In this document: positions 31,992 through 39,663 of the stretch, in pieces | How the letters are laid out: each line of letters opens with the position of its first letter | How positions within the stretch are numbered: the stretch's first letter is position 1 | Source: Castellaniella sp041675725 | Lineage (GTDB): Bacteria > Pseudomonadota > Gammaproteobacteria > Burkholderiales > Burkholderiaceae_B | Assembly (NCBI RefSeq): GCF_041675725.1 | Contig: NZ_JBAYTI010000025.1 | Location: 1 to 40,410, forward strand | Length of the DNA: 40,410 nt | Direction of reading: 5' to 3' | Program-made: the position numbers and the translations under genes | Notes under the pieces: model-generated | What the model saw: only the letters and a program-made list of their open reading frames with translations | Databases searched by the model: none | What the model was told of the DNA's origin: nothing

Positions 31992-32641
31992 AGATCCCAT
32001 CAACCATGGCACGCGGCAGCTGGGTGCTGGCCGCGTCATTGGGCCTTGCCCTCGGCGGCACCCTGGCCACCGTCAACACGCATGCGGCGCCACAGTCCAC
32101 CATCACGACCCACACCATGAATTGGTTCGGCGGCCCCGCCTACATGGGCGAGCCGGCACTCGAAGTCACCGCCGCCCTGGTCGAGGCCGGTGGTGGCGCG
32201 GACAACTTTTCCTTTGCCAACGCGCTGGTCGCCATGTTGGGCGAAGATACGGTCAACGCCGAGGTCGCCAAGCTCAACAAGCAGTATGGCGCGGATCAGG
32301 TCAAGCAATTCATCAATGGGATGACGTTCGCCGTGAACGATGGCCTGAAGCGGGCCACCGAGGCGGGCGTGACGCTGCCGCCGGCACCCGCTGATCTAAA
32401 AGGCCAGAAATTGGCGCTGGTTTTGGTGCAGGCTGGCACAACGGATGACGGCACCTGGTGGTCGGGCTTCTTATTCGATAAGGCCTTGTCACATGGCTTG
32501 CACAATCAGGTCATGGCCGACATCGAAGTGCAGGCGGGGCATGGCGCCGATGAGCTTACCCACCGCATCCTGAACCAGGCCATGTACGACGTGGCGCAGG
32601 CGCTTGGCCAGAAAGACGTTAAACTGGCCTCATTGCATTAA
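31988..32641 (+). CDS. Uncharacterised exported protein
   Basis: Protein of 217 residues that I do not recognise. The signal peptide is clear (basic MKIPSTMARGS, hydrophobic core to about residue 26, likely cleavage after THA near residue 33). The mature part is about 180 residues, mixed alpha/beta by appearance, without cysteines or obvious repeats. It contains MNWFGGPAYMGEPALEVTAAL, QFINGMTFAVNDGLKRA and GTTDDGTWWSGFLFD. It overlaps the regulator gene by 4 bases, with AAGGAG 8 bases before its ATG, and is followed by copC after 24 bases. Position suggests a periplasmic role linked to CopC/CopD or to the signal sensed by the TrmB protein; no function is claimed. Confidence 0.75.
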   Translation: MKIPSTMARGSWVLAASLGLALGGTLATVNTHAAPQSTITTHTMNWFGGPAYMGEPALEVTAALVEAGGGADNFSFANALVAMLGEDTVNAEVAKLNKQYGADQVKQFINGMTFAVNDGLKRATEAGVTLPPAPADLKGQKLALVLVQAGTTDDGTWWSGFLFDKALSHGLHNQVMADIEVQAGHGADELTHRILNQAMYDVAQALGQKDVKLASLH

Positions 32642-32665
32642 GCCTCAATCAAGGATTTGGTATCA

Positions 32666-33037
32666 ATGTCGTACACTTACAGCACACGGGTACGCAAAGT
32701 GTTTTTGGCCGGGGCGCTGGCCCTGGCCGGCATGGGTCAAGCGTGGGCGCACGCGCACGTCGTCTCACAGACACCGGCCGCAGGCGCTGCAGTGCCCAGC
32801 CCGGCCGAAACCTGCGTCGAATTCGACAGCCCGCTCGAGGCCGCCTTCAGTACGCTGCAGGTCCACGACGCCCAGGGTACCCAGGTAGATTCCACTCAGG
32901 CAGTGCTTCGCAATGATGGCCACGTGCTCTGCGCCAGCCTGCCCGAGCTGCAGCCCGGCGACTACGAAGGGCGCTGGGTGGCGGTGGCCAGTGATGGCCA
33001 TCGCATGCAGGGCACCTATTCTTTCAGCGTGCGCTGA
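32666..33037 (+). CDS. copC: Copper resistance protein CopC
   Basis: Periplasmic copper-binding protein of 123 residues. The signal peptide ends AWA before HAHVVSQTPAAGAAV, so the mature N-terminus is His29 (or His31), the first ligand of the Cu(II) site. Asp110 and His112 in SDGHRMQG supply the others. There is no Met-rich Cu(I) loop, so this is a Cu(II)-only type. Cys50 and Cys89 could form a disulfide, which is uncommon in CopC. ATG 32666 has AAGGA 10 bases upstream. The copD gene follows after 11 bases. Confidence 0.88.
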   Translation: MSYTYSTRVRKVFLAGALALAGMGQAWAHAHVVSQTPAAGAAVPSPAETCVEFDSPLEAAFSTLQVHDAQGTQVDSTQAVLRNDGHVLCASLPELQPGDYEGRWVAVASDGHRMQGTYSFSVR

Positions 33038-33048
33038 TCCTGCGCGGG

Positions 33049-33963
33049 GTGCCGGGCCTGGTCGACCTAGTGCAACCGTTGTTGGCAGCCGGGCAGGATA
33101 TCCTGCTTGCCGGCCTGGTGGGTTGCACGCTCATGGCCGGCGCCACCGCGGCCCTTCAGGGAAAGCGCCTGCTTCGCCTGCAACGGCGGTTCTTGTGGGG
33201 CCTGCTGTGGCTTCAGCTGGCATTTCTGTTCAATGGCGCTTACCGGATGGCCGAACCGACCGGGTGGTGGCCGTGGCTGGACGCGGTTCGGCTGACTGTC
33301 CTGCACACGATGTTCGGCACCACGGTCACCCTGTCGGCTCTGTGGTCGGTCTCGTGGCTGGTGGCTGGTTGGATGATGGCAGGGCGCCGCCGCAGTGTGC
33401 CGCCGGCTGATGCGTCTGCGGGCCGGTCGCCCGGTCATGGGGTCGCGGTCTTCTTTCTTCTGCTGCTGTCGTACACCCGGGCCGCCACAGGGCATGCCGC
33501 GGATCACGGCCTGTTCAGCCTGGCCGCCGGGGTTCATGCGGTACACATTCTTGCGGCCGGCGCCTGGGCGGGACCCGTCTGGGTGTCGCGTCTATTGCAT
33601 CCAGGCTGGGGGGATCTGACGCCGTCCGAGGCCAGTGCCCAGGCGCACCGTCTTTCGCGGGCGGCCACCGTGGCCGTTCCTTTGTTGATCCTGACCGGGC
33701 TGCTCGATGGTTGGCGCACCCTGGGCCCGGCGGCCCATTGGGGTAGCACGGCCTATGCGTGGATCCTGTTGGTCAAGGTCGGGCTCATGGTTCTGGCCAT
33801 TGCGTTGGGCCTGCGCAACCGCTGGTTCTGGATGCCGCGCCTGGCCGCCGGCGATAGCGTGGCCGGACACGGCTTCGTCCGGATACTCGCGATCGAGGCG
33901 TTCGTGCTGCTGGGGGTGATGACGTTGGCCGGGCTATTGGGCCAGAGCATGCTGCCGGCATGA
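33049..33963 (+). CDS. copD: Copper resistance membrane protein CopD
   Basis: Inner-membrane protein of 304 residues with about eight hydrophobic helices. Typical CopD blocks are seen: ADHGLFSLAAGVHAVHILAAGAWAGPVW with its conserved histidines, SRAATVAVPLLILTGLLDGW and TAYAWILLVKVGLMVLAIALGLRNRW. It is thought to carry copper across the membrane together with CopC. The start is GTG at 33049 with a poor ribosome site, consistent with coupling to copC translation. A gap of 158 bases follows before the tRNA gene. Confidence 0.88.
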   Translation: MPGLVDLVQPLLAAGQDILLAGLVGCTLMAGATAALQGKRLLRLQRRFLWGLLWLQLAFLFNGAYRMAEPTGWWPWLDAVRLTVLHTMFGTTVTLSALWSVSWLVAGWMMAGRRRSVPPADASAGRSPGHGVAVFFLLLLSYTRAATGHAADHGLFSLAAGVHAVHILAAGAWAGPVWVSRLLHPGWGDLTPSEASAQAHRLSRAATVAVPLLILTGLLDGWRTLGPAAHWGSTAYAWILLVKVGLMVLAIALGLRNRWFWMPRLAAGDSVAGHGFVRILAIEAFVLLGVMTLAGLLGQSMLPA

Positions 33964-34008
33964 GTTCGGCGTGGGTCCGATGCGGTCGGGCCTGGCGTAC
34001 GGGGGTGG

Positions 34009-34036
34009 CTGACCAGGCAGATACTTACGCTAAAAT
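34009..34036 (+). promoter_or_regulatory. Candidate promoter of the intron-containing tRNA-Leu gene
   Basis: CTGACC (34009-34014), 16 bases, TAAAAT (34031-34036), about 85 bases ahead of the mature tRNA 5' end. The stretch between holds only a short leader. Confidence 0.45.
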
Positions 34037-34121
34037 AGGGGCCGGCCATAGCATCCAGTTGCGTGGCCAACCAGCTGGGAGCCAGGTGGGTACCAGCAGA
34101 AACGGTCAGATTTAATGCATT

Positions 34122-34432
34122 GCCCGAGTGGTGGAATAGGTAGACACAAGGGACTTGAACAATTTGAGCCTTCGGGGGGAAACGCCCGATGTGAAGCCCG
34201 TCAAATTCGGCGAACGCCCTGGATATTTCGATATCCGAGCCAACGCCGAGCCAAGCCCGGTTTTTAAACCGGGAAGGTGTAGAGAGCAGACGGTGGGCAC
34301 CTACGGTCGCAAGACTATGGTGAAGGCGTGCTCCAGACTACAAACAGCCTATGTGCTGGCGGCGAAAGCCGTAGTGGTAAGAAAATCCCTCGATCTTTGA
34401 TCGTACCGGTTCGATTCCGGTCTCGGGCACCA
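34122..34432 (+). tRNA. tRNA-Leu(UAA), interrupted by a group I intron
   Basis: The 5' exon is 34122-34156 and the 3' exon 34382-34432, 86 bases when joined and including encoded CCA. The acceptor stem GCCCGAG/CTCGGGC pairs at 7 of 7, A73 is at 34429 and CCA at 34430-34432. The anticodon stem AGGGA/TCCCT closes the loop C-U-U-A-A-A-A, giving anticodon UAA once the 225-base insert between U34 (34156) and A35 (34382) is removed. The variable arm CGATC-TTT-GATCG and T arm ACCGG-TTCGATT-CCGGT are intact. Without splicing the gene could not yield a functional tRNA. It ends 5 bases from the stop of the convergent nucleosidase gene. Confidence 0.95.
34157..34381 (+). ncRNA. Group I self-splicing intron (IC3-like) in tRNA-Leu(UAA)
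   Basis: 225 bases, no endonuclease gene. Elements visible by eye: P1, exon GGACTT (34151-34156) with guide GAGCC (34166-34170), leaving the splice-site U34156-G34166 wobble; P2, TCGGG/CCCGA (34172-34176/34185-34189); P3, CCGTC (34198-34202) with GACGG (34289-34293); P4, TCGGCG (34207-34212) with CGCCGA (34244-34249); P5, GGATAT-TTCG-ATATCC (34221-34236); P6, CCCGGTTT/AAACCGGG (34256-34273); P7, GAGCA (34284-34288) with TGCTC (34329-34333); P8, CACC/GGTG with a GCAA loop (34298-34322); P9, CGGC-GAAA-GCCG (34360-34371); terminal omega-G at 34381. GAGCCAAGCC and GGAAGGTGTAGAGA closely match the Anabaena tRNA-Leu intron as I remember it. Confidence 0.93.
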
Positions 34433-34436
34433 ACTG

Positions 34437-35006
34437 TCAGCGGCCCATCAGCAGCTCGTCCAGCCGGGCCATAAACAGGGCCTGCCCCAAGTGCACACGC
34501 GCGGTCCAGTCCGTTTCCGACTGGCCGTCCGTGTTGTCCGTGATGAACTTGAATGCGCGCCAGCGCAGGTGCTTGCGATGGCAGACGGCCGCCAGCGCGA
34601 ACAGCTCCATGTCGACGAGATCCACGCCCTGCTCGAGCAGCCAGGGGTCGGTGGTCTGCAGGAAACTGTCGCCGGTGGCGCAACGCAGCCCGGCCGAGCC
34701 GGAACGGAACAGGGGGGGCGTGTCATCGAATGGCGTGACGCCGCGGGGGCACAGGGGCTCGGTGTTCATGTCCCGCTGGATGACTTCGGCGACCTCCACC
34801 AGGCCGCTGGCCCGGCCCGCCAGCGTACCGGCCGTGCCGTAATTGATCAGGCAATCGGGTTGATGGCGCTCGATGGCGTCCATCAGCGCCAGGGCGGCGT
34901 TCAATTTGCCCACGCCGGTATAGACGACCGGGATGTCGTGGGCCAGGGCCGTATGCTCGAATTCTTGCGGTAACGCGACGGCGACGAGCCATTTTTGTGT
35001 GTCCAT
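34437..35006 (-). CDS. Nucleosidase of the phosphorylase superfamily (MTA/SAH-nucleosidase-like)
   Basis: Cytoplasmic protein of 189 residues, shorter than MtnN (about 230). Signature pieces are VVYTGVGKLNAALAL, LINYGTAGTLAG, the substrate-binding VDLVDMELFALAAV and the likely catalytic Asp in FITDNTDGQSETDW. It probably hydrolyses a purine nucleoside or a related N-glycosidic bond; the precise substrate is uncertain. Start ATG 35006. It is convergent with the tRNA gene, ending 5 bases from the encoded CCA, and divergent from the sulfurylase-like gene across 139 bases. Confidence 0.82.
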   Translation of the reverse strand: MDTQKWLVAVALPQEFEHTALAHDIPVVYTGVGKLNAALALMDAIERHQPDCLINYGTAGTLAGRASGLVEVAEVIQRDMNTEPLCPRGVTPFDDTPPLFRSGSAGLRCATGDSFLQTTDPWLLEQGVDLVDMELFALAAVCHRKHLRWRAFKFITDNTDGQSETDWTARVHLGQALFMARLDELLMGR

Positions 35007-35145
35007 GCAGGCCTCGCGGCGGAAATGAAGGGGACAGTGGGGTGCTCGATCGAGTGCCAGTGTACCGAATCTTCCGGGTGGGCCGATCTGCTACCATTCG
35101 GGCATCCTTCGCCTCGGCATTGCCAAAAGAAACCAGGAGACAACG

Positions 35146-36861
35146 ATGCATGATCCGATCGAGTTGCCATTTGAAAATTATCCACAGAAACCCCACGGCG
35201 GGCACCTGGTCGACCAGGTGGTGCCGCCCGACCGGCGCGCCGCGGAAATCGAACGGGCGCGCAGCCTTCCGGCCATCATGGTCGACTTGCAGGCCGTCAT
35301 CACCATCGAGATGATTTGCACGGGTGTGCTGTCCCCCAACAAAGGTTTCATGAATCGCGCCGATTATCTGTCCAGCCTCGAGAACGGGCGGCTGGCAGAT
35401 GGCACCATTTGGCCGGTCCCCCTGAGCTTTGCCCCGATTGGGCGGCGCAACACCGAGGTCATCAGAAAACTGTCGGTGGGCGACCACGTGGCGCTGGTCG
35501 ACCACCAGGGCGAGCCCGTGGCCCGGCTCGAGGTCAACGACCTGTTCGACTACGACCGTGAACACCGGGCAAAGCATTTGTTCGGCACCACGGATCGAAG
35601 CCACCCGGGTGTGGCGTCTATTTTCGACCGCATGGGCGACCTGTCCATCGGCGGCGACCTGTTCCTGCTCAATCGGGTCGATTGGGGGCCTTTCGAGGCC
35701 CTGCGGCGCGAACCCCGGGACATCTGGCGCCTGTTCTACGAAGAGCGTCAATTCAGGTCGGTGGCTGGGTTCATCACGGGCGCCAACCCCTTGCATCGCG
35801 GGCATGAGTACATTCATCGCAATGCGCTCGAAGAAGTGGATGGCGTTTTTTTGCAGCCGCTGGTCGAGATGGCCAAGCGCGAGTTCGTGCGTCCCGAGTA
35901 TCGGGTGCGGGCCTACCGCAACGTGCTAAACGCGTATTACCCCAAAGAGCGGGCCATTCTCTCGCCGCTGCGCGTCACTTACATTTTTGCGGGCCCGCGC
36001 GAGGCGGTTCTGCACGCCCTGATCATGAAAAACTACGGCTGCACGCACGCGCTCATCGGGCGCGATCATGCGGGCATCGGCAGCTTTTATGACAAATACG
36101 CGGGACACAGTATTTTCGATGAATACGATCCGCAGGAACTCGGGATTTCGGTGCGGCTGTTCCACGAGGTGTTCTATTGCATGCGCTGCGCAAGCCATGC
36201 CACCGAACGCACGTGCCCGCACGACGAACGCCATCATCTCAACATCTCGGGTACGGCGATTCGGGAAATGCTGCGCTTTGGCATTATTCCGCCCAAAGAA
36301 GTGGTGCGGCCCGAGTCGGCGCTTCCAGCCATGCAGGGGGTGCAGCCCAAGGGGGTGGACGAACGAAACGTCGGCACCATGCATGTGGGCGGGGTCATCC
36401 GGAAAATGTATCCGTACTACATGAAATACACGTCTCTCGGGGGGCAGGCCCGGGCCACGCCCCTAAAGGAAGAAGACCTGGACGTGGCCGATCTCGAGAT
36501 CGCCACGCGCGACGTCCGTGATCACGCCTCGCGCCTCTATGGCGATATTTACCGTGAATACAGTGCGTTGCTCGATGGCAACCGGAACGTGCAGCCCAGT
36601 TGGATTGAAGAGGCCCGTGGGGCTTTGGCCGGATATCAGCAAGACCTGATCGGTGATCTCGAGGGCAAGCTGGCCCAGGCACCGGAAAAGGCGTCGGACG
36701 GGTTCATGTACCAAGACCGGGCCGAGGTCGGGCGCGAGCTGGATGCGGCACGCGGGCTCCTGGATGACGTGCCCCCGACGGTCAGCGATCACCGTCTGCA
36801 GGCGCGGACCTGGAACAACATGCCCTATCGGCGCTACCGGGGCGCCGACGACGACTCATGA
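35146..36861 (+). CDS. sat: ATP-sulfurylase homologue with altered QxRN motif and extra C-terminal region
   Basis: Protein of 571 residues related to prokaryotic dissimilatory-type sulfate adenylyltransferase (usually about 400). The PUA-like N-terminal domain (DLQAVITIEMICTGVLSPNKGFM) and the catalytic domain are present, with HRGHE at 217-221, GRDHAG at 305-310 and the zinc knuckle Cys345, Cys348, Cys357, His359. Instead of the sulfate-binding QTRNP, the protein reads TGANP (211-215), losing Gln and Arg. Residues from about 430 to 571 form an added region, partly helical and acidic, with no APS-kinase P-loop. AGGAGA lies 5 bases before the ATG. No APS reductase or sulfite reductase genes are nearby. 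Homology is certain; sulfurylase activity is doubtful. Confidence 0.82.
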   Translation: MHDPIELPFENYPQKPHGGHLVDQVVPPDRRAAEIERARSLPAIMVDLQAVITIEMICTGVLSPNKGFMNRADYLSSLENGRLADGTIWPVPLSFAPIGRRNTEVIRKLSVGDHVALVDHQGEPVARLEVNDLFDYDREHRAKHLFGTTDRSHPGVASIFDRMGDLSIGGDLFLLNRVDWGPFEALRREPRDIWRLFYEERQFRSVAGFITGANPLHRGHEYIHRNALEEVDGVFLQPLVEMAKREFVRPEYRVRAYRNVLNAYYPKERAILSPLRVTYIFAGPREAVLHALIMKNYGCTHALIGRDHAGIGSFYDKYAGHSIFDEYDPQELGISVRLFHEVFYCMRCASHATERTCPHDERHHLNISGTAIREMLRFGIIPPKEVVRPESALPAMQGVQPKGVDERNVGTMHVGGVIRKMYPYYMKYTSLGGQARATPLKEEDLDVADLEIATRDVRDHASRLYGDIYREYSALLDGNRNVQPSWIEEARGALAGYQQDLIGDLEGKLAQAPEKASDGFMYQDRAEVGRELDAARGLLDDVPPTVSDHRLQARTWNNMPYRRYRGADDDS

Positions 36862-38055
36862 ACGCACCTGCACCACGGGTTCGCCGCGCGGCAGCCAGCG
36901 CCAGAACATCCAGGCGGCCAGGTAGCCGATGGTGCTGATGGCGACGATGCCCCAGGCCAGCGAGGCCAGCGCCGTGATCCCGGAAAGCAGCAGGGGGCCG
37001 GTGCCCCCGCCCAGGTCGGCGATGGTGCGCCAGGCGCCCAGAAAATGGGTGCGGCCCTGGGTGGGCGAGGCATCCGCGCCGATGGTCATGACAATGCCCG
37101 AACCGATGCCGTTGCCCAGGCCCAAGACCACGCTCAGCAGCAGCAGGCTGGCGAATCCGGTGGTCAGCGGCATGAGCGTCAGGCTGCCGGCCATGATCAA
37201 TATAGAGGGCAGTGCGATCCACAGCCGGCCCCGTTTGTCCATGACCATCCCGGCGGGATAGAACAGCAGCATGTCCACGCCACCCATCAGGCCGTAGATC
37301 AGGGCCGTGCTGGTGGCGTCCAGGCCGATCTGGTCGGCCCACAGCGGGATCACGATCTGGCGGCAGGCCCGCAGGGCCGAGACCAGGCTGCACGCGATCC
37401 CCAGCGTCAGCAGGACATGCGCGTGCAGGCCCAGCAGCTCGCGCATCGATGGGCGCCGGCCAGTGGCCCGTTTCTGCTGGCTGCTGGGCAAGTCCGGCAC
37501 CAGCAGCGACAGCAGGCCGGCGGCCAGAATGGCCACCGTCGCCACCCAATAGGCCCCGCGCAGGCCGAGCAGCTGGATGAACAGCGCCGCGATGAACGGC
37601 CCGGCGAACATTCCGATCCGCCTGATACCGCCCAAGGTCGACATGGCGCGTGCGCGCAGCGGCAGGGGCACCGCTTCGATCAGCCATGTCTGTCGGGCCA
37701 GCAGGAATACGGCGCTGGCCATGCCGACCATCAGCACGCCGAGCGCCAGTACGACCGGTTCGACAGCCAATAGGCACAATGCCAGGCCCACCAGGCTGAA
37801 AGCGGCGGCGCCGACCATGGCCCGGCGCTCGCCGAAACGGGTGGTCAGGGCAGCGGCGGGGATGTTGGCGACCAGTGCCCCGAGACCGAGCAGGGCGACG
37901 ATAAAACCCGCCCAGGCGGTCGAGGCGCCCACGTCGCGGGCACTGAGCGCCACCACAGGAAATATCGCCCCTTCGCCGATGCCAAACAGCAACGAGGGCC
38001 CGAATGCGGCGACAGCAATCTTTCGCAGGCTGAAATCCTGGGGGTCCTCGCTCAC
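36856..38055 (-). CDS. MFS transporter
   Basis: Inner-membrane major facilitator of 399 residues with about 12 hydrophobic helices. RFGERRAMVG between helices 2 and 3 is the motif A-like loop, and MVMDKRGRLW marks the repeat in the second half. RRIGMFAGPFIAAL resembles motif C of drug/H+ antiporters. The start is GTG at 38055, 6 bases after the stop of the flavoprotein gene, so the two are cotranscribed. The stop overlaps the convergent sulfurylase-like gene by 6 bases. Substrate unknown; an efflux role is plausible. Confidence 0.88.
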   Translation of the reverse strand: MSEDPQDFSLRKIAVAAFGPSLLFGIGEGAIFPVVALSARDVGASTAWAGFIVALLGLGALVANIPAAALTTRFGERRAMVGAAAFSLVGLALCLLAVEPVVLALGVLMVGMASAVFLLARQTWLIEAVPLPLRARAMSTLGGIRRIGMFAGPFIAALFIQLLGLRGAYWVATVAILAAGLLSLLVPDLPSSQQKRATGRRPSMRELLGLHAHVLLTLGIACSLVSALRACRQIVIPLWADQIGLDATSTALIYGLMGGVDMLLFYPAGMVMDKRGRLWIALPSILIMAGSLTLMPLTTGFASLLLLSVVLGLGNGIGSGIVMTIGADASPTQGRTHFLGAWRTIADLGGGTGPLLLSGITALASLAWGIVAISTIGYLAAWMFWRWLPRGEPVVQVRS

Positions 38056-38061
38056 GGGGTA

Positions 38062-38781
38062 TCAATAACCATCAAATTCTTCAGTGCGGATATTGTCCTC
38101 GTCTACGTGCAATTCGTCCATCAGGATGGCGCGCATGGCCCGCACCATGCCGGCAGGCCCTGACAGGTAGAAGAGGGTGTCCGGGATGCGGGTCACGTGG
38201 CGGCGAATCATGGCCGCGTCGATCACGCCACTTTCGGCGCCGTCCACCTGCTGGCCAGGGTCCGTGTAGACGGGTACGAACGTGAAGTGTGTGTTGTGTT
38301 GCGAGTAGGCGCGCAGGTCTTGGGTGAAGGCCGCAAGATCCGGCGTCTTGTTGGCATAAAGCAGGGTGATCGCCTGTGCGGATTGATCGTGGCTGGCTTG
38401 CGCAATCATGCTGCGTACCGGCGTGATGCCGATGCCGCCGATCAGGAAGGCCACGGGTGTGTCGGTTTGCTTCGGCAGCGTGAAGCTGCCAAAGCAGGCG
38501 TCGATTTTGACTTCTGTGCCATCGGGTAGGTTCCGTATGGCGTTTTTGAACGCCGTATCGCGCATCCGGGTGGCGGCCGCCAGATTGGGTTCAAAAGGTG
38601 CACTGGCAAATGAGAATCCATGGACATAGCTGCTTTTGGGGGCATTTGCCACGGGTTCGAGCAGAATGTCGAAAAACTGCCCGGCGCGGTATTTGAAGCC
38701 TTCGGGCTTGCTCAGCAGAAATTCGAAGGTGCCTTCGGCGACCTGTTTTTTCCCGGCGAGTGTGACGGTATAAATGGCCAT
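38062..38781 (-). CDS. FAD/NAD(P)-binding oxidoreductase (ferredoxin-NADP reductase family)
   Basis: Flavoprotein of 239 residues. The FAD domain has FKYRAGQFFDILL, with HGFSFASAP replacing the usual RxYSxxS. The NAD(P) domain has FLIGGIGITPVRSMI and LFYLSGPAGMVRAM. It ends EEFDGY, a terminal aromatic typical of plant-type FNR relatives. It probably passes electrons between NAD(P)H and a small acceptor protein not encoded here. ATG 38781 has CAGGAGGAAAG upstream; earlier in-frame codons are unlike the family. It is divergent from tpiA across 97 bases. Confidence 0.88.
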   Translation of the reverse strand: MAIYTVTLAGKKQVAEGTFEFLLSKPEGFKYRAGQFFDILLEPVANAPKSSYVHGFSFASAPFEPNLAAATRMRDTAFKNAIRNLPDGTEVKIDACFGSFTLPKQTDTPVAFLIGGIGITPVRSMIAQASHDQSAQAITLLYANKTPDLAAFTQDLRAYSQHNTHFTFVPVYTDPGQQVDGAESGVIDAAMIRRHVTRIPDTLFYLSGPAGMVRAMRAILMDELHVDEDNIRTEEFDGY

Positions 38782-38815
38782 GTCTTTCCTCCTGAAATAA
38801 GTAACAGGGTCTGGG

Positions 38816-38844
38816 TTCATGATACGCCTCAAAAACGCTACAAT
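38816..38844 (+). promoter_or_regulatory. Candidate tpiA promoter
   Basis: TTCATG (38816-38821), 17 bases, TACAAT (38839-38844). The -10 is good, the -35 weak. It lies 34 bases ahead of the tpiA start. Confidence 0.5.
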
Positions 38845-38878
38845 GCAGGGTTCACGATTTTCTCATGGTGGTATTGGC

Positions 38879-39628
38879 ATGGCGACGCGGCGGCCCTTGG
38901 TCATGGGCAACTGGAAAATGCATGGCAGCCTGGCCGGCAACGCAGCGCTGCTGGCCGGCATTCGGCAGGGGGCGGCCAGCTTGCGTGGTCAGCCCGAGCT
39001 GGCAGTCTGCGTGCCTTATGTCTATCTGGCGCAAGTCCAGGCGGTCTTGGCCGATTCAGCCGTGGGCTGGGGGGCGCAAGATCTCAGCGTCCACGATCAC
39101 GGCGCCTATACTGGCGAAGTCTCCGCCGCCATGCTGGCAGAGTTCGGCTGCCGGTGGGTGCTGTGCGGGCATTCCGAGCGGCGGGCGCTGCATGGCGAAA
39201 GCAGTGCCCTGGTTGCGGCCAAGGCAGCGGGCGCGCTCGCAGCCGGGCTTACGCCGGTGGTCTGCGTGGGCGAAACCCTGGCGGATCGCGAAGCCGGTGA
39301 CACCGAATGCGTCATCGGCGACCAGCTCGATCCCGTTCTGGCCCTGGGGGCCGATGCGCTATCCCGCCTGGTCATTGCCTACGAGCCGGTCTGGGCCATC
39401 GGTACCGGGCGCAGCGCGACGCCCGAGCAGGCCCAAGAAGTGCATGCGCTGATCCGTGCCAGCCTGGGCCGGCATGGGGCGGCCGACACACGTATCTTGT
39501 ATGGTGGCAGCGTGAAGCCCGACAATGCCGCAGCCCTGTTCGCGCAGAGCGACATCGACGGGGCCCTGGTCGGTGGCGCCTCGTTGCAGGCCGACAGTTT
39601 CCTTGGCATTGCGGCGGCCGTGTCCTGA
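38879..39628 (+). CDS. tpiA: Triosephosphate isomerase
   Basis: Glycolytic/gluconeogenic TIM barrel of 249 residues interconverting dihydroxyacetone phosphate and glyceraldehyde 3-phosphate. The substrate-binding lysine is in GNWKMHG, the catalytic His in CGHSERR, the catalytic Glu in AYEPVWAIGTG and the phosphate loop in LYGGSVKPDN. ATG 38879 gives the normal N-terminus; the ribosome site is weak (GGTGG). It is followed by secG after 35 bases, the standard order in Bordetella-type genomes. Confidence 0.97.
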   Translation: MATRRPLVMGNWKMHGSLAGNAALLAGIRQGAASLRGQPELAVCVPYVYLAQVQAVLADSAVGWGAQDLSVHDHGAYTGEVSAAMLAEFGCRWVLCGHSERRALHGESSALVAAKAAGALAAGLTPVVCVGETLADREAGDTECVIGDQLDPVLALGADALSRLVIAYEPVWAIGTGRSATPEQAQEVHALIRASLGRHGAADTRILYGGSVKPDNAAALFAQSDIDGALVGGASLQADSFLGIAAAVS

Positions 39629-39663
39629 TCCGGGCACCCACCTATTCGGCGGAGTATTCATTC

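Noticed and set aside
34155..34400. Open frame running through the tRNA intron (81 codons)
   Set aside because: It lies entirely within structured intron and tRNA sequence, has no ribosome site and shows no endonuclease motif such as LAGLIDADG.
34122..34432. A broken or pseudo tRNA-Leu disrupted by an insertion
   Set aside because: The insert leaves no target duplication, its ends match group I splice sites exactly, and the joined exons make a perfect tRNA-Leu(UAA).
35146..36861. Bifunctional ATP sulfurylase/APS kinase
   Set aside because: The C-terminal region has no Walker A motif (GxxGxGKS/T) and does not resemble CysC.
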